From Falsirhodobacter sp. alg1 (GTDB lineage: Bacteria; Pseudomonadota; Alphaproteobacteria; Rhodobacterales; Rhodobacteraceae): DNA of 51,123 bases. How positions within the stretch are numbered: the stretch's first letter is position 1; each line of letters begins with the position of its first letter. This document shows positions 1-8,428 of this stretch, in pieces. A program made the position numbers and the translations under genes. Below the pieces are notes generated by a model. That model was not told where the DNA came from, made no database searches, and worked only from the letters and a program-made list of their open reading frames with translations. The stretch lies in assembly GCF_000739715.2 (NCBI RefSeq), contig NZ_BBJC02000001.1, positions 440,430 to 491,552 of the forward strand, in the 5' to 3' direction.

Positions 1-495
1 CCCCCCCGACAGGTGGACGTTCTTGCCGATCTGCGCACAGGACCCGACCGTGGCCCAGGTGTCGACCATCGTACCCTCACCGACATGGGCGCCCAGGTTC
101 ACAAAGCTGGGCATCAGGACCACGCCCTTGGCGATGAAGGCCGAGCGGCGGACGACCGCATTCGGGACGGCGCGGAAACCGGCCTCGCGCCAGCGGCTTT
201 CATCCCAGCCTTCAAACTTGCTGTCCACCTTGTCCCACCAGCCGCCACCCTGGGGGCCGCCGGACTGCATTTCCATATCCTTCAGGCGAAAGCCGAGCAG
301 GACGGCCTTTTTCGCCCATTGGTTCACGTGCCACTTGCCGTCGTCGCGCGGCTCGGCCACCCGCAGGTTGCCGGAGTCCAGCGCGGCAAGCGTGGCTTCG
401 ATGGCATCACGCGCCTCTCCCGTGGTGGCGGGGGTGATCTGGTCGCGTGCATCCCATGCGGCATTAATAGCGGTTTCCAGCGCAGCGTTCGTCAT
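1..495 (-). CDS. dapD: 2,3,4,5-tetrahydropyridine-2,6-dicarboxylate N-succinyltransferase, 3' end cut off by the window
   Basis: DapD transfers succinyl from succinyl-CoA to tetrahydrodipicolinate in the succinylase route to meso-diaminopimelate and lysine, in the cytoplasm. Only the first 165 codons lie in the window and the frame is open to base 1. The start is an ATG at 493-495 ([15 protein letters not shown]). The N-terminal helical domain is followed by the family-typical [12 protein letters not shown] stretch at about residues 52-63. The start of the left-handed beta-helix follows, with hexapeptide-like repeats ([20 protein letters not shown]). The missing part should hold the rest of the helix and the active site. 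dapA and asd of the same pathway lie elsewhere in the window as separate units. The gene diverges from the LOG-family gene, with 95 bp between the two starts. Confidence 0.95.
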   Translation of the reverse strand, partial: MTNAALETAINAAWDARDQITPATTGEARDAIEATLAALDSGNLRVAEPRDDGKWHVNQWAKKAVLLGFRLKDMEMQSGGPQGGGWWDKVDSKFEGWDESRWREAGFRAVPNAVVRRSAFIAKGVVLMPSFVNLGAHVGEGTMVDTWATVGSCAQIGKNVHLSGG

Positions 496-531
496 GGGTG
501 GTCCCTTTCCAATGGCCTTGATTGCCTAACG

Positions 532-560
532 CCTATAAACGGCAGGGGACGGTCCCGCAA
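532..560 (-). promoter_or_regulatory. candidate sigma70-type promoter of dapD
   Basis: On the minus strand TTGCGG (555-560) is separated by exactly 17 bp from TATAGG (532-537). This would give a leader of roughly 30 nt before the dapD ATG at 495. The match is moderate and was found by eye. The same AT-rich core could also serve the divergent gene. Confidence 0.35.
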
Positions 561-590
561 TTCCCAAGGGCCAAAGCGAAAGAAGGCGTC

Positions 591-1433
591 ATGACAAAAC
601 ACAGCCGCAAACAGCAGCCGTTGCGTGATTCAACGCAGGATATCCGCACCGCGCATAATGTGCCCGAGACGCCGCAAAGCCAGTCCCCCTCCTATCGTCT
701 GGCATTTGCCGATTCCGAGTTCCTGACGCGCCCTGAGATGCGGCCCGTGCGTTTGCAGCTGGAACTGCAGAAGTTCGAGATGATTCTGGACGAGCAGAAC
801 ATCACCTCCACCATCGTGCTGTTCGGGGGGGCGCGTATTCCGGCTCCGGAACGGCGCGAAACGGCGCGCACGCCCGCATTGGCCGATCTTTCACATTTTT
901 ACGAAGAGGCGCGCCGCTTTGCCCGCATGATGACCGAACGGTCGATGGCGGGCGGCGGCCATGAGGATGTGATCTGCACCGGCGGCGGCCCTGGTGTGAT
1001 GGAGGCGGGAAACCGCGGGGCCCAGGATGCGGGCGGCCGCTCTATCGGATTGAACATCGTGCTGCCGTTCGAACAGGCGCCGAACGCCTATGTGACGCCG
1101 GAGCTCAGCTTCAACTTCCACTACTTCGCGATCCGCAAGATGCATTTCCTGATGCGGGCGAATGCGATCTGCGTGTTCCCCGGCGGATTTGGAACTCTGG
1201 ACGAGATGTTCGAGGCGCTGACGCTGATCCAGACCCACCGGATGGAGCCTATTCCTTTCCTGTTGTTCGGTCGCGCATTCTGGGAGGGCATCATCAACTG
1301 GCAGGTTCTGGCGGATGCCGGAACCATTTCCGATGCCGATCTCGGCTTGTTCCAGTTTGTGGAAACTGCCGAGGAGGCGATGGAGTACATGGACAACTGG
1401 GTTGCCCCGCCCCCACGCAAGGCCGTGCGTTAA
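591..1433 (+). CDS. LOG family protein (TIGR00730-type Rossmann fold, nucleoside 5'-monophosphate phosphoribohydrolase-like)
   Basis: The 280-residue product is a lysine decarboxylase-like (LOG) Rossmann protein. Family members cleave N-glycosidic bonds of nucleoside monophosphates, including cytokinin ribotides; the substrate here is unknown. The diagnostic PGGFGTLDE motif follows a GGGPGVMEAGNRGA nucleotide-binding segment. The first 50 or so residues are polar and poorly conserved, as in the longer alphaproteobacterial members. An in-frame codon at 522 is open, but the ATG at 591 has a GAAGG Shine-Dalgarno 5 nt upstream and is preferred. The stop codon interlocks with that of the convergent DUF2945 gene (the four bases TTAA at 1430-1433). 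Confidence 0.88.
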   Translation: MTKHSRKQQPLRDSTQDIRTAHNVPETPQSQSPSYRLAFADSEFLTRPEMRPVRLQLELQKFEMILDEQNITSTIVLFGGARIPAPERRETARTPALADLSHFYEEARRFARMMTERSMAGGGHEDVICTGGGPGVMEAGNRGAQDAGGRSIGLNIVLPFEQAPNAYVTPELSFNFHYFAIRKMHFLMRANAICVFPGGFGTLDEMFEALTLIQTHRMEPIPFLLFGRAFWEGIINWQVLADAGTISDADLGLFQFVETAEEAMEYMDNWVAPPPRKAVR

Positions 1434-1645
1434 GCTTTCGAAAGCTCGCTTTCCAGCTTCAGCACCTTGGTCCCGTCTTTCTGGCTCAGCAGATAGGCGG
1501 GGCGCTTCGTGCTTCCGTTACGGACAATCTTGCGCCCCTTGATCGTGCGCTGCACGCGGCGGGTGAAGCTTTGTTCAACCGTTCCGCTGGCCGTGCCTGA
1601 TGCCCAATTCCATTCAACCGTATCGCCCTTGGAAAACTTTGCCAT
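1430..1645 (-). CDS. DUF2945 (hypervirulence-associated TUDOR-like) small protein
   Basis: This is a 71-residue basic protein (MAKFSKGDTVEWNWASG...). It has the small beta-barrel pattern of DUF2945/Hva1_TUDOR: a KGD-VEW opening, a G-A-G-V turn and a C-terminal K-G-K-L-E-S segment. The molecular function of the family is not established. The ATG at 1643-1645 has an AGGGAG ribosome site about 7 nt upstream, so the longer open frame that extends into rlmN is not needed. It lies 50 bp downstream of rlmN on the same strand and may be co-transcribed. Its 3' end overlaps the LOG gene by 4 bp. Confidence 0.75.
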   Translation of the reverse strand: MAKFSKGDTVEWNWASGTASGTVEQSFTRRVQRTIKGRKIVRNGSTKRPAYLLSQKDGTKVLKLESELSKA

Positions 1646-1695
1646 GAAACCGCTCCCTTTTGACGGGAACGGTGCCGGGCCGCAGGCGGTTCCGG

Positions 1696-2874
1696 TCAGG
1701 TGCCGGTTTCGGCGGCAATCTGGGCGCGTGATTTGCGCTGACGCTCGGTTGCGGACTTGAGCTGGCCACAGGCTGCCATGATATCCTCGCCGCGCGGTTT
1801 GCGAACGGGGCTGGAATATCCCGCATTGAAGACGATCTCGGCAAAGGCCGCGATGCGTTCCGGGGTGGACCGTTGATACGCGCTGCCCGGCCATTCGTTG
1901 AACGGGATCAGGTTGATCTTGGCGGGAATTCCCTGGATCAGCTTTACCAGCCGGCGGGCGTCGGCATCGCTGTCGTTCACGCCGTTCAGCATTACATATT
2001 CGAAAGTGATCCGCTCACTGTTCGACAGGCGGGGATATTCCCGCAGCGTGTCCAGCAGCGTCTTGATGTTCCAGCGCTTGTTGATTGGTACCAGAGTATC
2101 CCGCACCTCATCCGTGGTGGCGTGGAACGAAACGGCCAGCAGGCAGCCGATTTCCTCGGCCGTGCGGGAAATCTCGGGCACCACGCCCGACGTGGACAAC
2201 GTGATCCGGCGACGGGACAGGGTTAGCCCCTCGTTGTCCATCACGACATGCATCGCATCGCGAACAGCTTCGAAATTGTACAGCGGCTCTCCCATGCCCA
2301 TCAGCACGAGGTTGGACACAAGGCGCGTATGTTCGCGCGGCGCGCCCTGTTCAGGCCATTCACCCAGATCGTCGCGCGCCAGCATCAACTGGCCGACAAT
2401 TTCACCAGCCGTCAGGTTGCGGACCAGACGCTGTGTGCCGGTATGGCAGAACGAACAGGTCAATGTGCAGCCGACCTGGCTGGATACGCACAGCGTTCCA
2501 CGGCCCGTTTCGGGAATGTAAACGGTTTCAACCTCATGCCCGCCGGCGATCCGCACCAGATACTTGCGTGTACCGTCGGCCGAAATCTGGCGGTTCACCA
2601 CCTCGGGCAATGCGATTTCAAAATGTGCGGCCAGCTGGGCACGGTAGTCCTTGCCCAGATTGGTCATGTTTTCAAAATCACGGACGCCCCAGTGATAAAG
2701 CCACTGCCAGATCTGGCCAAGGCGCATCTTTGCCTGACGTTCGGGCGTGCCCATTTCCACCAGCGCTGCCAGAAGCTGCGGGCGGGTCAGGCCGATGATG
2801 TTCCGCTTGCCACCTTCGGGCAGCTTGCGCGGAAGGGTCAGCACATCCTGCGTGATCGGTGGGGTGGCGTTCAT
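1696..2874 (-). CDS. rlmN: dual-specificity 23S rRNA (A2503-C2) / tRNA (A37-C2) methyltransferase RlmN
   Basis: RlmN is a radical-SAM enzyme that methylates C2 of A2503 in 23S rRNA and of A37 in some tRNAs. The 392-residue product is of normal length. It carries the radical-SAM CxxxCxxC cluster ligands at C136, C140 and C143 ([12 protein letters not shown]). The [13 protein letters not shown] segment and the late Cys in [11 protein letters not shown] match the methyl-accepting and catalytic cysteine system of the family. The N-terminal helical domain holds the R-Q-W-L-Y pattern. It is followed on the same strand by the DUF2945 gene. About 100 bp separate its start from the upstream IalB-like gene, which has its own terminator. 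Confidence 0.96.
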   Translation of the reverse strand: MNATPPITQDVLTLPRKLPEGGKRNIIGLTRPQLLAALVEMGTPERQAKMRLGQIWQWLYHWGVRDFENMTNLGKDYRAQLAAHFEIALPEVVNRQISADGTRKYLVRIAGGHEVETVYIPETGRGTLCVSSQVGCTLTCSFCHTGTQRLVRNLTAGEIVGQLMLARDDLGEWPEQGAPREHTRLVSNLVLMGMGEPLYNFEAVRDAMHVVMDNEGLTLSRRRITLSTSGVVPEISRTAEEIGCLLAVSFHATTDEVRDTLVPINKRWNIKTLLDTLREYPRLSNSERITFEYVMLNGVNDSDADARRLVKLIQGIPAKINLIPFNEWPGSAYQRSTPERIAAFAEIVFNAGYSSPVRKPRGEDIMAACGQLKSATERQRKSRAQIAAETGT

Positions 2875-2936
2875 GGCGTCCTCGGTTTGGCAAAGGCGTA
2901 ATATAGCAATATCCGCCGGATTTTTAAATGCAGAAA

Positions 2937-2962
2937 CGCCCCGGCGGTTGCCGGGGCGCTTT
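2937..2962 (-). terminator. intrinsic terminator after the IalB-like gene
   Basis: A perfect 9-bp GC stem (2937-2945 with 2950-2958) has a 4-nt loop and is followed on the minus strand by T-rich sequence. It lies 17 bp after the stop codon of the IalB-like gene and separates it from rlmN. Confidence 0.8.
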
Positions 2963-2978
2963 CGTCAGGCCGCAAAGA

Positions 2979-3515
2979 TTACTTGCAGCGGTTTTCGGCC
3001 TCGGTCATGGCGGCGGTGAACCCCATGAGAGAGAAGGTATCCTTGGTCTGTGTGCCACGGCCCGAACGGGCCGTCAGAACCGCTTCGCTGCCTGCCTTCA
3101 TCGCGGCAAGAATCGTACGGTCCGCACCGCTGTCTGCAGGCCATGCCCATTCACCATCGGTGGACATCTGGTATGTCTTGCCGTTGATCGCCACTTCGAC
3201 GGTGGAGTTGCTGGCAAAGGGGTAGCCGCCTGTAAACGACACTTCGCCATTGGCGCCCGCACCCGGACGGAAGGTCACGAACAGCAGGATATCCCCCCGC
3301 TGCACCTCGACGACCGCACCATCACGCGAGTTCACGGTGTTCTTCGGGCTGGAAACGCCCCAGCATTCCTTGGGGCTGTTCTCGGTGAAAACGCTCCAGT
3401 CGGTCTTCGTCGCTACGCGGTTTGTGGATTCCTGCGCCACGACCGCGTTTGCGCTGAACCCCAGCGTTGCGGCCAGCAAGGCGGCACCCATCAGGCGTCT
3501 GTTCGTCGAAATCAT
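2979..3515 (-). CDS. IalB-like (invasion-associated locus B family) secreted protein
   Basis: This 178-residue exported protein has a cleavable signal peptide (residues 1-27, ending AVVAQ-E). The mature domain has the IalB-family layout: a W-x-V-F near the N-terminus (TDWSVF), a cysteine (ECWGVSSP) paired with a C-terminal cysteine (ENRCK), and a central beta-rich region. The family is named after a Bartonella invasion protein but is common in free-living alphaproteobacteria, where its role is unknown. The name should not be read as evidence of virulence. The start has a CGGAGG ribosome site about 7 nt upstream. It diverges from the asparaginase gene and ends at a strong terminator. Confidence 0.78.
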   Translation of the reverse strand: MISTNRRLMGAALLAATLGFSANAVVAQESTNRVATKTDWSVFTENSPKECWGVSSPKNTVNSRDGAVVEVQRGDILLFVTFRPGAGANGEVSFTGGYPFASNSTVEVAINGKTYQMSTDGEWAWPADSGADRTILAAMKAGSEAVLTARSGRGTQTKDTFSLMGFTAAMTEAENRCK

Positions 3516-3671
3516 GTACCAGCCTCCGTTCCGACCCCGCCTGCCGCCTTATTGCGTGCTTTTGTCTGGCGTGGGCTCGTTCATCTCGATATCGCTCAGG
3601 TATACCTTGGATCGTGCGCGGTTTCAAAGGCCATATACTTCAAAATCGCATATCTGTGAGGGGGCGGAACG

Positions 3672-4664
3672 ATGACGGCAGTTTCCATGGTAGAGTTGTG
3701 GCGGGGTGGTATGCTGGAGAGCGTTCATCGGGGCCATGCCGTGATTTGCGACACAGCCGGACAGGTGGTCGAGGCATGGGGCGATCCGGCGCTGACCATG
3801 TTCCCCCGGTCGTCCTGCAAGATGCTTCAGGCGCTGCCGCTGCTGCAAAGCGGCGCTGCCGAGGCGATGGGCCTGACCGATGCGCATCTGGCCCTGTCCT
3901 GTGCCAGCCATACCGGATCGGCCCAGCATGTCGCGCTGGTGGACCGCTGGCTGAACGATCTGGGGGTTGACCAGCACGCCCTGCGGTGCGGCAGCCATAT
4001 GCCAAGCGATGCGACCGAACGGGAGCGGCTGATCCGCGCAGAAGAGGCGCCGTGCCAGCTGCATAACAACTGTTCCGGCAAACATGCGGGCTTTCTGACC
4101 CTGAACCGCCATCTGGGCGGTGGCAGCGAATATATCGATATCGATCACCCAGTGCAGCGTGCGGTGCGGACGGCCTTCGAAGACATCTGCGAAGAGGAAT
4201 CGCCCGGCTACGGCATTGACGGATGCTCCGCCCCGAACTTTGCCACGTCGCTGACAGGGCTGGCCCGGGCAATGGGCAGGTTTGCGGGTGCCACCGGATC
4301 CGGCAATGCACGGGACCGCGCGGCCCATCGGCTGACACAGGCCATGATCGCGCATCCCTATCTGGTGGCCGGTGACGGGCGCGCCTGTACGGAACTGATG
4401 CGTGCAATGGACGGTGTGGCCATCAAGACGGGGGCCGAAGCGGTTTTCGTGGCCATTCTTCCGGTTCAGGGGCTGGGAATTGCCCTGAAGATCGAGGATG
4501 GCAGCACACGTGCCGCCGAGGCCGCGATTGCCCGGCTCTTGGTTCGGGTGGGGGCGCTGGAATACGATCACCCTGCCACGCGCAAACGGCTGGATGCGGT
4601 GCAGACCAATTGGCGCGGGATGGAAACGGGCCTTCTGCGGACCTCGGGCAGCTTCGCCGCTTGA
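3672..4664 (+). CDS. asparaginase (AnsII-type, DUF1130/Rhizobium etli asparaginase II-like family)
   Basis: The 330-residue protein belongs to the asparaginase family that is unrelated to E. coli AnsA/AnsB. It is expected to hydrolyse L-asparagine to aspartate and ammonia. Recognisable conserved blocks are RSSCKMLQALPLL (SxxK-like), SCASHTG, HNNCSGKHAGFL and DGCSAPNFA. In structurally studied relatives the Ser-Lys pair and cysteine-rich sites lie in these blocks. There is no signal peptide, so it should be cytoplasmic. A weak GAGGGGG ribosome site precedes the ATG. The DUF2794 gene follows 31 bp downstream in the same direction. Family assignment is firm; substrate is inferred. Confidence 0.85.
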   Translation: MTAVSMVELWRGGMLESVHRGHAVICDTAGQVVEAWGDPALTMFPRSSCKMLQALPLLQSGAAEAMGLTDAHLALSCASHTGSAQHVALVDRWLNDLGVDQHALRCGSHMPSDATERERLIRAEEAPCQLHNNCSGKHAGFLTLNRHLGGGSEYIDIDHPVQRAVRTAFEDICEEESPGYGIDGCSAPNFATSLTGLARAMGRFAGATGSGNARDRAAHRLTQAMIAHPYLVAGDGRACTELMRAMDGVAIKTGAEAVFVAILPVQGLGIALKIEDGSTRAAEAAIARLLVRVGALEYDHPATRKRLDAVQTNWRGMETGLLRTSGSFAA

Positions 4665-4695
4665 TTTGTCGCGGCTGCGTGACAAGATCAATTTC

Positions 4696-5031
4696 ATGAG
4701 CAGCCCGATCCCTTTTCCCGACCCCGCCCCCGAAACGGTCCATTTCGACCGGAAGGAGCTGGGTACGATCCTGTCGGTCTATGGCCGGATGGTGGCCATG
4801 GGGGAATGGCGGGATTACGGCATATCCGCCCTGCGCGAACTGGCGGTCTTTTCCATATTCCGCCGGACAGCCGAAACGCCGCTGTACCGGATCGAAAAAA
4901 GGCCGCGTCTGCGCAACCGCCAAGGCATGTATTCGGTGGTGGCGATGGATGGCCAGATCCTGCGGCGGGGGCATGATCTGGCCCAGGTGTTGCGCGTTCT
5001 GGAGAAACGCGCGATCCGCATCATCGATTAG
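4696..5031 (+). CDS. DUF2794 domain-containing protein
   Basis: This 111-residue protein of unknown function corresponds to the alphaproteobacterial DUF2794 family. It has an N-terminal PxPxPAPETVHFDRKEL segment, a core with GEWRDYGI, and a C-terminal basic half rich in R/K (YRIEKRPRLRNRQG). No catalytic motif, signal peptide or membrane segment is visible. It lies 31 bp after the asparaginase gene, probably in the same transcript. Its stop codon interlocks with that of the convergent NlpC/P60 gene (TTAG at 5028-5031). Confidence 0.75.
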   Translation: MSSPIPFPDPAPETVHFDRKELGTILSVYGRMVAMGEWRDYGISALRELAVFSIFRRTAETPLYRIEKRPRLRNRQGMYSVVAMDGQILRRGHDLAQVLRVLEKRAIRIID

Positions 5032-5840
5032 GGTCTGCGCTGCGCCGTGACCGGGCCGCCACCGGCCGCCTCGATCCGCGCGATGGCGGTGCTTGTTTCC
5101 TCGATGACCACCTGCATGAAGGCGCCCGTGGCATGTATGATCCGGCGTGCGTCCATGGCCAGGGCCACATGCCCCTTCCAGAACAGCAGATCGCCGCGCG
5201 TCAGTTCGCCTTCGACCTCGGTGCCGATGGATTGCTGAAGGTCGGCATCGCCGGGGCAGGGACGCCCGCAGGCGATCTGCGAGATCTGCACCAGCCCCGA
5301 ACAATCGATCCCGGCCCGGCTGTTCCCCCCCCAGAGATAGGGAGTGCCAAGGAATCGTTCGGCCACGGCCACCGGATCCGCCATCCATTCCCCCAAGGGG
5401 CGCAGATGTGCGGCCCAGATAAAGCCTTTGGTGGTTTCGGCCCAGCCATCCTGTTCGGCAACGATCGTCAGTTTTGCCCCCATGCTGAGCGTCGCGATCT
5501 CGCGGGCCTGAACACGGGGTTCGGGGTAGATATGGCTGGCAGGGGCAGCAACCCAATGGGTTTCCACCGTCTCCGGCTCCAGTGCCGTGACGGGTACCCA
5601 GCCGCAATATCCATCACGCGCGGCAAAGCCGAAGGCGAAATGGCGGTCATGATCGATGACGGTGAAACCTTCGCCCATCGTCAACTGGCGTTCACGCGCG
5701 CCTTGGGGGGCTGCCAGCAGATCGACCAGCGGAATCGACACCTGCCGGGCCTCTCCCCTGGTGTAGCGGGCGCAGTCGAAGATGCCCTTCAGGCTTTCAT
5801 GGGCAACGGTGGACGTGGCGGGAAACAGACGACGATCCAT
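5028..5840 (-). CDS. C40 family (NlpC/P60) peptidase with bacterial SH3 domains
   Basis: The 270-residue protein is a predicted gamma-D-glutamyl/diaminopimelyl endopeptidase acting on peptidoglycan-derived peptides. Two SH3b-like segments (about residues 30-90 and 95-150, each ending in a GYCGWVP or KGFIWAAHL turn) precede an NlpC/P60 domain (about 155-260). The catalytic cysteine is C180 in GIDCSGLV, with H224 (KGHVAL) and H236 (IIHATG) completing the triad. No signal peptide is visible, which fits a cytosolic role in muropeptide recycling. It starts 3 bp after the stop of the M17 aminopeptidase gene, so the two are surely co-transcribed and probably act one after the other on short peptides. 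Confidence 0.88.
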   Translation of the reverse strand: MDRRLFPATSTVAHESLKGIFDCARYTRGEARQVSIPLVDLLAAPQGARERQLTMGEGFTVIDHDRHFAFGFAARDGYCGWVPVTALEPETVETHWVAAPASHIYPEPRVQAREIATLSMGAKLTIVAEQDGWAETTKGFIWAAHLRPLGEWMADPVAVAERFLGTPYLWGGNSRAGIDCSGLVQISQIACGRPCPGDADLQQSIGTEVEGELTRGDLLFWKGHVALAMDARRIIHATGAFMQVVIEETSTAIARIEAAGGGPVTAQRRP

Positions 5841-5843
5841 GAT

Positions 5844-7205
5844 TCAAAGCCCCAGCAAACGTGGCAGGGCATCCAGAATGGCCCGCGCGCCCTGGCCCGC
5901 GCCGCCCTTGGGCCGCCCCGGCGCATCCGACGGCTGATGGCCGTATATGTCGAAATGCATGTAACGCGCGGGGGCGAAACGGCGCAGGAACAGGGCTGCC
6001 GTGACCGACCCTGCCATACCGCCGGAGGGGGCATTGTCCAGATCGGCAATGCCCGGTTCGATCAACCCTTCGTAGCCATCCCAGAACGGCATCCGCCATA
6101 CCGGATCAAGGCCGGACGTAGCCGAAAGGGCATCTGCGTCAGCATCATCGCTGGCATAGAACGGGGCCAGATCGTGGCCAAGGGCCACCCGTGCCGCGCC
6201 CGTCAGCGTGGCCATGGAGATGGTAAGATCGGGCGTTTCCTCATCGGCATAGGCAAGGGCATCCGCCAGAACCAGCCGGCCCTCGGCATCGGTGTTGTTC
6301 ACCTCGACCGTCAGACCTTTGCGGGAGGTCAGGATATCCTTGGGCCGGAACGCACGGCCCGACACCGCATTTTCCACCGCGGGGATCAACACACGCAACC
6401 GCAAGGGCAGCGCCAGTTCCATGATGATCTGTGCAAGGCCAAGAACGGTGGCCGCACCGCCCATGTCCTTTTTCATAAGAAGCATGCCGGCTGCCCCTTT
6501 AAGATCCAGCCCGCCGGTATCGAAGCACACCCCTTTGCCGACCAGTGTCAGGGTGGGGCCTGTCGTGCCCCACCGCATATCCAGAAGACGCGGCGCGCGA
6601 TCGGAGCCGTGGCCGACGGCATGGATCATGGGAAACCCTGTGCGAAGTGCTTCACCCTCGATCACGGTCAGTGTGGCCTGTGCCTTTGCAGCAAGGGCGG
6701 CCGTGGCGGCATGCAACTCTACCGGGCCCATATCGGCCGCGGGAGTATTGATCAGATCGCGGGTCAGCCATTCGCCTCGGGCCAGAACAGCCATGCGTTC
6801 GGCACCTTCGGGCAGCTTCAGGCGCGGACGTTCCGCAGGCATGGCGCGATAACGGTCAAACCGGTAGCTGCCCAGCAGAAAGGACAAGACAGCCTCATCC
6901 CGCAGGGCAGGCGGCAGGTCACCCGCCAGATGCCAGTCACCCGCAGGCAGGCGGGCGGCGGCGGCCAGTCCGAAACGGGTACGGCGGCGGGCGGCTTCGC
7001 TGCCGCGACCGATGACGGCCCCCACGGGGGTGCCATCCGGGCCGGGCAGCAGGCGCATATCCCCGAGTGCTGCCGCAAAGCCGCTTCCTTCCAGCCACGC
7101 ACGAACATTTGCAGGCTGATCTGCCATCCAGCCATCCAGTCCCTGCGGATCAAGAATGTGCAGCGGACGCGAATGCGCGTTGGCGGGGGAAAGGGGAAGG
7201 TCCAT
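5844..7205 (-). CDS. leucyl aminopeptidase family (M17) protein
   Basis: The 453-residue metallopeptidase has the M17 signature NTDAEGRL at residues 304-311. The metal-binding KGVCFDTGG block lies at 224-232 and MKKDMGG at about 244-250. These two zinc-site blocks and the bicarbonate/Arg loop are intact, so it should be active. M17 enzymes remove N-terminal residues from peptides. The N-terminal domain (1-135) is divergent and shorter than in E. coli PepA, as in the PepB-like group. It is the first gene of a two-gene unit with the NlpC/P60 peptidase. Pairing of these two activities suggests use of wall-derived or other short peptides; this is inference from position. Confidence 0.9.
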   Translation of the reverse strand: MDLPLSPANAHSRPLHILDPQGLDGWMADQPANVRAWLEGSGFAAALGDMRLLPGPDGTPVGAVIGRGSEAARRRTRFGLAAAARLPAGDWHLAGDLPPALRDEAVLSFLLGSYRFDRYRAMPAERPRLKLPEGAERMAVLARGEWLTRDLINTPAADMGPVELHAATAALAAKAQATLTVIEGEALRTGFPMIHAVGHGSDRAPRLLDMRWGTTGPTLTLVGKGVCFDTGGLDLKGAAGMLLMKKDMGGAATVLGLAQIIMELALPLRLRVLIPAVENAVSGRAFRPKDILTSRKGLTVEVNNTDAEGRLVLADALAYADEETPDLTISMATLTGAARVALGHDLAPFYASDDADADALSATSGLDPVWRMPFWDGYEGLIEPGIADLDNAPSGGMAGSVTAALFLRRFAPARYMHFDIYGHQPSDAPGRPKGGAGQGARAILDALPRLLGL

Positions 7206-7268
7206 ATCACGGCTCCGGCTTTTATGGCGGCGCGAAGACTATCCCTCTGCCGTCCAGCCGCAACCCCC

Positions 7269-7649
7269 CTAAAGCGCGGCCCGGATCAGGGCGCGAAGCG
7301 GGCGAAGCCCTGCCTCTGCCTCCCGTTCGAGCCGGGCCCATAGCGCCGAAAAGGCAACGCTGTCATCGGTGGCGAGGCATGCGGCCGCCTCTCGTGCAAC
7401 GAAGGAGAGGGACAGCAGCCCCAGCCGACCGGCCTGCCGCCCAAAGGCCCGCAGCAGATCCGGCAGTTCGGCAACGTGGCGGGCCCGCACGCGGAATTCC
7501 ATCTCGGCCACGGCGCGTGCCAGCAGTGCAACACGCCGTCGCACGACCCAAGGGGCAATGCGCCCGTGTTCGCAGAATATACGGTCCATCGGCATGGGGT
7601 CACGGCGGATATGATCGCGCGGGGTCAGGCGGCAAATGGGGTCTTGCAT
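7269..7649 (-). CDS. hypothetical all-helical protein, possibly a degenerate histidine-phosphotransfer (Hpt) domain
   Basis: I do not recognise this 126-residue protein by name. The preferred ATG at 7647-7649 has an AGGA ribosome site 7 nt upstream; two further ATGs lie upstream in frame at about 7680-7685. Residues 35-122 look like consecutive amphipathic helices. The segment LLRAFGRQAGRLG at 65-77 resembles the Hpt core pattern HxLKGSAxxLG, but Arg67 sits where the phosphorylated histidine would be. If the resemblance is real, the domain could bind partners but not relay phosphate. It lies 63 bp upstream of the M17 gene on the same strand and diverges from the carbonic anhydrase gene. Confidence 0.6.
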   Translation of the reverse strand: MQDPICRLTPRDHIRRDPMPMDRIFCEHGRIAPWVVRRRVALLARAVAEMEFRVRARHVAELPDLLRAFGRQAGRLGLLSLSFVAREAAACLATDDSVAFSALWARLEREAEAGLRPLRALIRAAL

Positions 7650-7780
7650 GGCAGGTCCTGTGACTTCTGCTTCAATTTGCATCATCAAGGGTAAAGGAAC
7701 CGTATGTTCCTTGCGGTTTATCCGTGGCAAAAAGCGGATGCGCCCGAATATTGCCGGGCGTGCCCATTACAGGAGTTGCC

Positions 7781-8428
7781 ATGCAGGACGCGCGTCCCCT
7801 TCCCAGCTATCTGATCCAGAGATTCCACGGCTGGCGTGCCACGATTTTCCAAAGCAATAATGCATGGTACCGCCGACTGGCCACCGAAGGGCAGCATCCC
7901 CGCGCCATGGTAATCGCCTGCTGTGACAGCCGTGTGGACGTTGCCGCGATTTTCGGTGCCGATTCGGGTGAGCTGTTCATCCACCGCAACGTCGCCAACC
8001 TTGTTCCGCCGTTCAATCCGGACAACGATTATCACGGAACATCGGCTGCGGTGGAATATGCCGTGACATCGCTGAAAGTGGCGCATCTGGTGGTACTGGG
8101 CCATTCGCACTGCGGTGGTGTGAAGGGGTGCCATGACATGTGCGAAGGCAACGCACCGGAACTGGAGGCCGCGACATCCTTCGTTGGTCGCTGGATGGAA
8201 ATCCTGCGTCCGGGCTACGAGCGCGTGAAGGCCAAGGGTGTTTCGAATCCGATGCGCGAGCTGGAGAACGAGGCGATCCTGACAAGTCTGGAAAACCTGA
8301 TGACGTTCCCCTTCGTCCGCGAGGCCGTGGAAAGTGGCGTTCTGAGCCTGCATGGCTGCTGGAACGATATCGGTGAAGGCGGGCTGGAGCAGTATGACTA
8401 CAAGGAGCGCGCCTTCGTTCCGGTCTGA
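7781..8428 (+). CDS. beta-class carbonic anhydrase
   Basis: The 215-residue zinc enzyme interconverts CO2 and bicarbonate in the cytoplasm. The zinc-binding set is complete: the CxDxR motif at C47-C48-D49-S50-R51, and HxxC at H108-S-H110-C111 (GHSHCGG). Length and the C-terminal LSLHGCWNDI strand match the family. The ATG at 7781 has an AGGAG ribosome site 6 nt upstream, so I prefer it to the upstream in-frame codon at 7724. Its stop codon directly abuts (0 bp) the stop of the convergent TM2 gene. Confidence 0.93.
   Translation: MQDARPLPSYLIQRFHGWRATIFQSNNAWYRRLATEGQHPRAMVIACCDSRVDVAAIFGADSGELFIHRNVANLVPPFNPDNDYHGTSAAVEYAVTSLKVAHLVVLGHSHCGGVKGCHDMCEGNAPELEAATSFVGRWMEILRPGYERVKAKGVSNPMRELENEAILTSLENLMTFPFVREAVESGVLSLHGCWNDIGEGGLEQYDYKERAFVPV

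Noticed and set aside
1-16. C-run at the window start and G-run at the window end (51115-51122), as if terminal repeats
   Set aside because: The left run is Ser-Gly-Gly coding in dapD, and the right one is an unrelated G-run upstream of gyrB. No extended identity.
5133-7343. A 736-codon open frame on the plus strand opposite the NlpC/P60 and M17 genes
   Set aside because: It is antisense to two clearly functional genes, has no ribosome site, and its translation is a His/Arg/Gln/Gly-rich composition typical of high-GC shadow frames.
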